This document shows positions 58,131 to 64,000 of a stretch of DNA of 64,000 nucleotides, piece by piece. The notes beneath the pieces are model-generated. The model was not told the DNA's origin. It worked only from the letters and a program-made list of their open reading frames with translations, and did no database searches. Numbering within the stretch: the stretch's first letter is position 1; every line of letters begins with the position of its first letter. The DNA is from Nitratireductor alexandrii (GTDB lineage Bacteria; Pseudomonadota; Alphaproteobacteria; Rhizobiales; Rhizobiaceae): the NCBI RefSeq assembly GCF_004000215.1, contig NZ_RBVY01000002.1, positions 62,001 to 126,000 on the forward strand, in the 5' to 3' direction. A program made the position numbers and the translations under genes.

Positions 58131-58156
58131 ACCGGCGACAGCAACCAATCGGGATA

Positions 58157-59611
58157 ATGACCATGCAACGCGGATTTTTCATCGCCGGGCAATGGCGGTT
58201 CTTCGACGATGCCGAGCGTTTCGACATCGCCGAGCCCGCAACCGGCAAACCGGTCGGCACCACGCTGCTGGCCGCCGAGACCCATATCGACCAAGCCGTC
58301 GAGGCAGCCGTTGCCGCCGCGCCGGTGATGGCGGAAATGGCGGCCAGCGAGCGCGCGGCGATCCTCGAGCGCACGGCCGCGCTGATGATCGAGCGCGAAT
58401 ACGACATGGCGGTGCTCCTGACCCGCGAGCAGGGCAAGCCGGTCGCCGACAATATCAAGGAGATCCGCTTCGGCGCCGAGGTTCTGCGCTATTATGCCGG
58501 CGAGGCGGTGCGCCTCGGCGGCTCGTTGCGGCCGGCCTCGGCGCCGGACATCCGCAATCTGGTGACCCGCCACCCGGTCGGCGTCTGCGCGGCGATCGTG
58601 CCGTGGAACTATCCGGTCGACCTTTATTGCTGGAAGGTGGGCCCGGCAATCGCCGCCGGCTGTCCGCTGGTGGTCAAGAGCCCGCACGAAACGCCATTCG
58701 CGATCGGCATGTTTGTCGACTGCCTCCACGAGGCGGGCCTGCCTGCAGGCGCGATCGCCGATCTGCCGGGGCTCGGCCCGGTCGCCGGCGCCGCCTTGTC
58801 GCGCCATCCCAAGATACGCATGATCTCGGCCACCGCCTCGATCGCGGCCGGCCAGGACATCATGCGCAACGCCGCCGGAAATCTGAAGAAAGTCAGCCTC
58901 GAACTCGGCGGCCATGCGCCCTTCATCGTCATGCCCGACGCCGACATCGAGGCGGCGGCCAGGGCCGCCCACCGGCGCGGCTTTTCCAACATGGGCCAGA
59001 TCTGCATTACGGTGAACCGCATCCTGGTGGCGCGCGAGGTGCATCGCGATTTCGCCGACTGCCTGGGCGCGCTCGCCGAGGCGACCGAACTCGGCAACGG
59101 GCTCGAGGACGGCGTCGCTTATGGACCGGTGCTCAATCCGTCCGTCATCCGCCGCGTCGAGGCGCACAAGAAGGACGCGCTCGACAAGGGCGCGACCCTG
59201 CTTGCCGGCGGGTTCGCGCCCAAGGACGGCGCCTTCGGCCACGGTCATTTCTATCGCCCCACCGTGATCGACAACGCGCCGCTCGACAGCATGCCGATGA
59301 GCGAGGAGACCTACGGCCCGCTTGTCGGGATCGCGCCCTTCGACGGCGTCGAGGACATGCTGGCGATGGCCAACGGGCTCGAATACGGGCTTGCCGCCTA
59401 TCTCTATGGCGGCGATCTCGGCCGGTTGTGGGCGATCGCCGAAAAGCTGGAATTCGGCGCGATCGGCGTTAACGTCAACGACACCAGCGAGCTGCAGGCG
59501 CCGTTCGGCGGCTGGAAGATGAGCGGCATGGGGCGTGAGCTCGGACCGGAGGGCCTCGACGCCTTTCTGGAAACCAAACACCTCAAAATGCGGCTGCCCG
59601 CCGCGTTCTGA
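58157..59611 (+). CDS. Aldehyde dehydrogenase family protein (NAD(P)-dependent)
   Basis: 484 aa. VPWNYPVDLYCWKVGPAIAAGC is the coenzyme-binding region. The catalytic Glu lies in KVSLELGGHAPFIV, and the catalytic Cys in FSNMGQICITVNRILV. This is the layout of succinate-semialdehyde-type dehydrogenases. ATG 58157 has GGGATA close upstream. Position at the end of the operon, with a terminator 35 bp beyond the stop, suggests it oxidises the final aldehyde of the pathway. Confidence 0.9.
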   Translation: MTMQRGFFIAGQWRFFDDAERFDIAEPATGKPVGTTLLAAETHIDQAVEAAVAAAPVMAEMAASERAAILERTAALMIEREYDMAVLLTREQGKPVADNIKEIRFGAEVLRYYAGEAVRLGGSLRPASAPDIRNLVTRHPVGVCAAIVPWNYPVDLYCWKVGPAIAAGCPLVVKSPHETPFAIGMFVDCLHEAGLPAGAIADLPGLGPVAGAALSRHPKIRMISATASIAAGQDIMRNAAGNLKKVSLELGGHAPFIVMPDADIEAAARAAHRRGFSNMGQICITVNRILVAREVHRDFADCLGALAEATELGNGLEDGVAYGPVLNPSVIRRVEAHKKDALDKGATLLAGGFAPKDGAFGHGHFYRPTVIDNAPLDSMPMSEETYGPLVGIAPFDGVEDMLAMANGLEYGLAAYLYGGDLGRLWAIAEKLEFGAIGVNVNDTSELQAPFGGWKMSGMGRELGPEGLDAFLETKHLKMRLPAAF

Positions 59612-59646
59612 GGTCGTTGCGCGTTCGAAGCCTGCGTTTGGACACG

Positions 59647-59676
59647 AGGCGCGGCCGGTTCCGGTCGCGCCTTTTT
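59647..59676 (+). terminator. Rho-independent terminator after the nucleoside-type operon
   Basis: A 12-bp stem AGGCGCGGCCGG / CCGGTCGCGCCT (one G-U) with a tight two-base loop, followed by TTTTT. It lies 35 bp downstream of the aldehyde dehydrogenase stop and closes the GntR-controlled unit. Confidence 0.8.
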
Positions 59677-59714
59677 GTATGCGCGGCCGCGCTCGACTCC
59701 GGCCGGTGGGCCTG

Positions 59715-59736
59715 ATTATATGTAAATGCACATAAT
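59715..59736. promoter_or_regulatory. Palindrome upstream of the cyclase-family gene
   Basis: ATTATATG-N6-CACATAAT, 7 of 8 arm positions pairing, AT-rich in a GC-rich setting and 52 bp before the ATG. It has the size expected of a MarR-family operator; a MarR gene lies 1.2 kb away. Confidence 0.55.
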
Positions 59737-59787
59737 TGTGACCGGCCGTGCAGAAAGCCCGCCCGGAACAGTCGAGGGAGGATCATC

Positions 59788-60873
59788 ATGAAAAAGCTTC
59801 TGGGCGTCGTGGCGACGCTCGCGCTTGTCGGTGCGGGCGGTGCGTTCGCGCAGTCGGACGGCCTGGCCGATGCCGTCGAACGCTCCAAGACGATGGTGCC
59901 GAGCCCGCCCTGGGGCGAGGGCGACCAGGTCGGCATGGCCAACGCGCTCGGGCAGGGAACGTGGCTGCGCTGTGCCGCGCACCTGGCCGCGCCGGACGCC
60001 AAGGCCTACGAATTGTCGCACGAACGCTCCAACACCATGCCGTTGTCGCCGTTCGGCGTGCCGCTTAAATATGTTTACCGCCCGACGGTCGGCATCCCCG
60101 GCACCCTGCACGCCTTCAACGGCGAGCAGGTCGAAAGCGGCGAGCCCGGCGCGCAGGGCACGCAGATGGACGCGCTCGGCCATTTCGCCATCCTGCCCAA
60201 GGCCTGGGACGGCCAGGGCGAATTTCCGGCCGGCACGGCGCAGTATTATGGCGGCTACAGCCAGGACGAGGTCAAGCCGGCGCCGGATTCGCCGCTGCTC
60301 AAGCTCGGCATAGAGCACGTGCCGCCGATCGTCACCTCGGCCGTTCTGCTGGACGCCAAGGCGCACAATGGCGGCGAGGCGCTGGGCGCCGGCGACCGGG
60401 TGACGACTGCCGATATCGAGGCGATGCTTGAAAGCCAGGGGCTGGCCGAGCGCGGCATCCTGCCCGGCGACGTGGTCTACATCCACACCGGCTGGAGCGA
60501 GAATTGGCAGGACCCGGCCGGTGATACGCCCTATTACGGCATGGGCCCGGGATTGGCCTATGACGCCGCGCAATATCTGGCCGAAAAGCGCATCGTGTTG
60601 CTCGCCCTCGACAATCCCTTTACCGACCCGGTCAACGATGGCGCGCTGCAAGGCAAGGCGGGGCCGCCGGAGGGCGTGCCGGATGGACAGCCTTTCGCCA
60701 TCCATAGCTTCAATCTGGCCGAGGCCGGCATCCACCAGATCCAGAACGCACGGCTCGGCGACCTGGCGGCCGACAAGGTGTGGACCTCGTGCACAATGAT
60801 CCTGCCGCTGCGCTCGCGCGGCGGCTCGGGCTCGCCGGTGCGGCCGGTCTCCATCGGCGTACCGGGCGCGTGA
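59788..60873 (+). CDS. Exported cyclase-family hydrolase
   Basis: 361 aa. Signal peptide MKKLLGVVATLALVGAGGAFA-QSDG, then a cyclase/kynurenine-formamidase-like fold: GTQMDALGHFAILP corresponds to the metal-binding HxGTHxD region, with Gln and Asp but not the usual histidines before GTH; LPGDVVYIHTGW and VLLALDNPFTDP follow. Such enzymes hydrolyse amides or lactones. GGGAGG lies upstream. It is separately transcribed from the GntR operon (terminator between them) and may be controlled through the palindrome at 59715. Confidence 0.85.
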   Translation: MKKLLGVVATLALVGAGGAFAQSDGLADAVERSKTMVPSPPWGEGDQVGMANALGQGTWLRCAAHLAAPDAKAYELSHERSNTMPLSPFGVPLKYVYRPTVGIPGTLHAFNGEQVESGEPGAQGTQMDALGHFAILPKAWDGQGEFPAGTAQYYGGYSQDEVKPAPDSPLLKLGIEHVPPIVTSAVLLDAKAHNGGEALGAGDRVTTADIEAMLESQGLAERGILPGDVVYIHTGWSENWQDPAGDTPYYGMGPGLAYDAAQYLAEKRIVLLALDNPFTDPVNDGALQGKAGPPEGVPDGQPFAIHSFNLAEAGIHQIQNARLGDLAADKVWTSCTMILPLRSRGGSGSPVRPVSIGVPGA

Positions 60874-60973
60874 ACTTGAAAGCGGATAGCGGTTCCTGAA
60901 AACCGCGTCGCAACAAGATGATAGACGACGATGGTGATTCACTGCATCACCGTCGTCGTGCAGGAGACGAACC

Positions 60974-61516
60974 TCAGGGCCGGCGCGGAACGATCCGTGC
61001 CGGCTGGCCTGGTGCCTCGTCCTTGGCGATATCGTAATTGTCGAGATTACGGGTCATGCGGCGCACCGCCTTTTTCAGCTCCGCCTTCTCCCGGTCGGAA
61101 AACCCCATCACCACGCGCTCGGCATGGGCAAGGCTCATGGCACGCACCTTCTCGTAGGCAAGGCGTCCGTCCTCCGTCATCGATACGGTGACGACACGTC
61201 CGTCGGGACCGCCGCGCTCGCGCCGCACCAGCGATTGCTGCTCCATGCGCATCACCAGCCGGCTCAGCGTCGACTGCTCGATCATCGCATAGTCGGCAAG
61301 ATCGTTGATGGTGACCGCGCGCGCCGAATCCAGCACCGCCAGAACGCGCCAGTCGGAGATGCCGAGGCCGTAGGCGCGCAGGTCGCGGTTCAGCATCCGG
61401 CTCATCCGGAAGCCGAGCCGGTTGATGAGATAGGGCAGGATGTTTTCCAGCAGCACGGTCCGCCGGCCGCTGTCCGGCTGCGCGTCCGTCTGTTCCGGTT
61501 CCGATCGCTCCCGCAT
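60974..61516 (-). CDS. MarR-family transcriptional regulator
   Basis: 180 aa. The winged helix YGLGISDWRVLAVLDSARAVTINDLADYAMIEQSTLSRLVMRMEQQ and the wing RERGGPDGRVVTVSMTEDG are typical MarR. AGGA lies before ATG 61516. It is 37 bp downstream of iorB on the same strand, so it may be co-transcribed with iorAB, and it converges on the cyclase-family gene. Both are possible targets. Confidence 0.92.
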   Translation of the reverse strand: MRERSEPEQTDAQPDSGRRTVLLENILPYLINRLGFRMSRMLNRDLRAYGLGISDWRVLAVLDSARAVTINDLADYAMIEQSTLSRLVMRMEQQSLVRRERGGPDGRVVTVSMTEDGRLAYEKVRAMSLAHAERVVMGFSDREKAELKKAVRRMTRNLDNYDIAKDEAPGQPARIVPRRP

Positions 61517-61553
61517 TGAAAATCCTGACTACACCTGACCCACGGGGCTCCGA

Positions 61554-63164
61554 CTAGTCGGCTTTGACGCGCGCCGCAAGCGTGTCACCGGTTTCCGCGA
61601 AGGAGCGCACGGTTTCGATGGCGCCGTCTAGGGCGCTGCCGTCTTCGTCCTTCAGCGCGGCCTCGCGCAGCCGGCGCAGCCAGTCGCCGCCGTCGTCGCG
61701 CGGCGCAAGCAGCGGCACCGTCGCCAGGACCCGGTCGAATTTCGATAGGCCGCGCTGATGCGTGTCGCTGTACCCCTTGATCAGGCGCCGGCATGCGACG
61801 ATCTCGACCGCGAGGGCATAGTTTTGCGGCGCCATGTGCAGCGCCTGGGTCAGCCATTCGTCGATATGGGCGGTTTCCTTGGCATGGCGCAACAGCCGCC
61901 GCCGCCAGCGGCGCAGTCCGGCGAGCGTAAACAAGACGGTGAACCAGATCAGGGAATCGGTGCGCACGCGCCGGCCGCGATTGACCATCCGGTCGAGCCC
62001 GGCGAGCAGGCGCGGCCGCGCCTCGACGAACCGGCCGAGGCCCGCCGGCAGCATCGAACAGACCTCTTCGCCGCGCGGGTGCATGAATTCGGTCACCTGC
62101 ACGAGCGCGTCCGCGGGCGCTTCGACTTCCCGCCTGATGCGCGTGAAGCGGTCGGCCCGGGTCTTGCGGTCGGCGACGCGGATCACGTCGTCATAGGCCA
62201 TCGCGTTGGCGACATGCTTGGCCGCCGTGACCGACAGCGCCCATTCCCGGCCATCGGCTCCGGTAGCCTTGTCGACCGCCAGCACCACGTCGAGTCGTTC
62301 GAGATAGGCCGCGCCATAGGCGAGATCCTGGAAATCGACCACCTTGGCCAGTCCGCGCGTGGCCATGTCGCGCATGGCATGCGGATAGGCCGCAATCCGC
62401 TCGCACAGGTCGCGCCAGCGTTCGAGCAGGTGCGCCGGTCCGCTGGGCGCGGCCATTCCCGCCACCGCCTGCGGCGCATCATCGGCCGCATTGGCCGTTG
62501 CGTCCGCATTGCGCGCCCGCTCGAAAGCGGTTTCGAAAGCGCGCAGGCTGGCCTCCACCCCGCGCCCGCCTTTGCGGATCGCGGCCTCGAACGCGGCCCG
62601 CTCGAAGGGCAGCGCGCCCGACCCGGCGAGCGCGCCGTACAGGCTCGCCGAAATCATCGTGCCGGCCTCGGCGGCGATCTTGTCCATGTCGAAGCCGATA
62701 AACCGCTTGGCCGCCTCCTCGACGGTGGCGAGCACCGTGTCGCCGTCGGCGATGCCGTTGCCGGCGACGATCTTTTCCGAGACGGCGAGCATGCGGTGGG
62801 TGGAGGCGATCAGCGTGGTGCGGTCGGGCGTGACCAGGCCGCGCATCACCGCGCGTCCGGCCTCCATCAGTTCGGCGGCGATCACGATGTCGACGTCGCC
62901 GGGCGAGGGCATCAGCGCCAGCACCGGCAGCCTGTCGCTGCGCGGCGTCATTTCGATGCTGTAGATCGTGGCGCCGGTGCGCTGGGCGACGCCGGGCACC
63001 GAGGTGGTCTGCACCGCATAGCCGCTTTCCTCGGCCGCCTGGACGATCCAGTCGGACAGCACGCCGCCGCCCTGGCCGCCGACGGCCAGGATGGCGAGCT
63101 TGACGATGTGCGGATCGGCAATCGGGATTGCCGGGGGCGCGTCGGGACCGATGGCGATGGTCAT
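61554..63164 (-). CDS. iorB: Indolepyruvate ferredoxin oxidoreductase beta-type subunit (IorB), fused form
   Basis: 536 aa. The N-terminal 190 residues are the pyruvate:ferredoxin oxidoreductase gamma-type domain (LAILAVGGQGGGVLSDWIVQAAEESGYAVQTTSVPGVAQRTGATIYSIE). The rest is the long helical C-terminal domain (PFAM DUF6537-like as I recall it) found in the fused proteobacterial IorB. With IorA it decarboxylates aryl-pyruvates to aryl-acetyl-CoA, reducing ferredoxin. ATG 63164 overlaps the iorA TGA; the frame upstream of it is shadow of iorA. Confidence 0.9.
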   Translation of the reverse strand: MTIAIGPDAPPAIPIADPHIVKLAILAVGGQGGGVLSDWIVQAAEESGYAVQTTSVPGVAQRTGATIYSIEMTPRSDRLPVLALMPSPGDVDIVIAAELMEAGRAVMRGLVTPDRTTLIASTHRMLAVSEKIVAGNGIADGDTVLATVEEAAKRFIGFDMDKIAAEAGTMISASLYGALAGSGALPFERAAFEAAIRKGGRGVEASLRAFETAFERARNADATANAADDAPQAVAGMAAPSGPAHLLERWRDLCERIAAYPHAMRDMATRGLAKVVDFQDLAYGAAYLERLDVVLAVDKATGADGREWALSVTAAKHVANAMAYDDVIRVADRKTRADRFTRIRREVEAPADALVQVTEFMHPRGEEVCSMLPAGLGRFVEARPRLLAGLDRMVNRGRRVRTDSLIWFTVLFTLAGLRRWRRRLLRHAKETAHIDEWLTQALHMAPQNYALAVEIVACRRLIKGYSDTHQRGLSKFDRVLATVPLLAPRDDGGDWLRRLREAALKDEDGSALDGAIETVRSFAETGDTLAARVKAD

Positions 63165-64000
63165 GCTGCGGCGTCTCCGGCGAAGGTCAGGCGGCGGCGC
63201 TGGCGCCAGCCGGCGAGCGCGCGGGTGGCGCGCTGCCGCAGCCGCGTCATGGCACGCTCCAACCGGGTGGGATTGCGGATGACGTCGGCCCGGTAGAAGG
63301 AGGGGCACAGCACGGCGGCGTCGGCGACCTCGCCGCAATTGCCGCAGCCCACGCAGGTTTGGTCGATCGCGGCGACGGGATCGTCGCGCAGCGGGTCGTC
63401 GAGCGTCTTGACGCTGAGTGAGGGGCAGCCCGACAGCCGCATACAGGCGTGATCGCCCGTGCACACGTCCTCGTCGACGCCGAAGCGCGGCTTGACCACC
63501 CGCTTGCCGTCCTTGACCGCCTTGGCCATCAGTGGCTTTTCGCGGCGCTGGCGGTTGAGCATGCATTCCGACGAGGCGACGATCACCTTCGGCCCTTTTT
63601 CCGGCGTCGTCAGTGCTTCGGCCAGCGTGTCGCGCATCTTGCCGACATCGTAGGTGCGGTCGATCTGGCGCACCCATTTGACGCCGACCCCCCGGACCGC
63701 GTCGGCGATCGGATGGTTGGTCGATTTGGAACGGTTCTCGGCCCTCGACGACAGCACGTCCTGCCCGCCGGTGGCCGCGGAGTAATAGTTGTCGACGATC
63801 AGAATGACACCATCGGCCTCGTTGTAGACCGCGTTGCCGATGCTCGACGACAGGCCATTGTGCCAGAAACCGCCATCGCCGATGATCGAGATCGGCCGTT
63901 TGCCGCCGCCGCCGTGAAAGGCGGCATTGGAGGCCGGGCCGAGGCCGTAGCCCATCGTGGTGCCGCCGATCTCGAACGGCGGCAGGATCGAGAACAGGTG
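63161..64000 (-). CDS. iorA: Indolepyruvate ferredoxin oxidoreductase alpha-type subunit (IorA), 3' part
   Basis: Partial: about 280 C-terminal codons; the 5' part lies right of the window and the frame is open to base 64000. The thiamine-diphosphate domain GDGGFWHNGLSSSIGNAVYN, with DNYYSAATGGQD, is followed by a ferredoxin-like tail: CTGDHACMRLSGCPSL and CVGCGNCGEVADAAVLCP supply cysteines for two Fe-S clusters. The last 35 residues are Arg-rich. The ATG at 63955 is an internal methionine, not the start. Confidence 0.92.
   Translation of the reverse strand, partial: HLFSILPPFEIGGTTMGYGLGPASNAAFHGGGGKRPISIIGDGGFWHNGLSSSIGNAVYNEADGVILIVDNYYSAATGGQDVLSSRAENRSKSTNHPIADAVRGVGVKWVRQIDRTYDVGKMRDTLAEALTTPEKGPKVIVASSECMLNRQRREKPLMAKAVKDGKRVVKPRFGVDEDVCTGDHACMRLSGCPSLSVKTLDDPLRDDPVAAIDQTCVGCGNCGEVADAAVLCPSFYRADVIRNPTRLERAMTRLRQRATRALAGWRQRRRLTFAGDAAA

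Overview
This window comes from a GC-rich alphaproteobacterium able to do anoxygenic photosynthesis. About half of it (1-33750) is a compact photosynthesis gene cluster with a type-2 reaction centre, bacteriochlorophyll a genes and a purple-bacterial carotenoid set. Oxygen-dependent AcsF, tetraheme PufC, LH1 genes without LH2 genes, and PpsR/CrtJ-type operators fit an aerobic or facultatively phototrophic alphaproteobacterium. I suspect the Hyphomicrobiales/Rhodobium/Roseibium sort, but the order is an inference.

Layout of the cluster. Positions 1-13133 hold a plus-strand run: bchB (3' end), bchH, bchL, bchM, lhaA, puhA, puhB, puhC, a 102-aa conserved-type unknown, acsF, puhE, hemA, idi. Most junctions are ATGA/GTGA overlaps. 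It converges on the puf operon, read leftward as bchC-bchX-bchY-bchZ-pufQ-pufB-pufA-pufL-pufM-pufC (22273 to 13388) and closed by a hairpin terminator. Next come crtF and crtE (minus), divergent crtD-crtC (plus), and a minus-strand block bchI-bchD-bchO-crtI-crtB ending in an overlooked 50-aa membrane microprotein. PpsR/CrtJ boxes lie upstream of bchC (two boxes 8 bp apart over a plausible -35/-10), between crtE and crtD (two), and before bchI (one). Together these genes make ALA and isoprenoid precursor, bacteriochlorophyllide a, the acyclic carotenoid, and the RC-LH1 core. bchE, bchF, bchN, bchG, bchP, bchJ, crtA, tspO and ppsR are not in the window.

Positions 34161-45596 hold an IclR regulator behind a 37-bp palindrome, a five-gene oligopeptide-type ABC importer, an M19-dipeptidase homologue that lacks several usual metal ligands, and a hydantoinase A/B pair. 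This looks like an uptake and hydrolysis unit for a peptide-like or cyclic-amide compound.

Positions 45597-49234 are an accessory patch, visibly less GC-rich. It holds a DUF1778/GNAT (TacAT-like) toxin-antitoxin pair, gene remnants, an orphan AAA+ ATPase and an elongator tRNA-Met. The 3' end of the tRNA is repeated (17/18 bases) 1.8 kb away, on the far side of the ATPase, which is the signature of tRNA-targeted integration.

Positions 49685-59611 hold a GntR/UTRA regulator and a nucleoside-type (BMP family) ABC importer with an isochorismatase-like hydrolase, PfkB kinase, nucleoside phosphorylase, SIS-domain protein and aldehyde dehydrogenase. This looks like a complete catabolic operon whose substrate is unknown. 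The window ends with an exported cyclase-family hydrolase behind a palindrome, a MarR regulator, and indolepyruvate ferredoxin oxidoreductase iorB and (partial) iorA.
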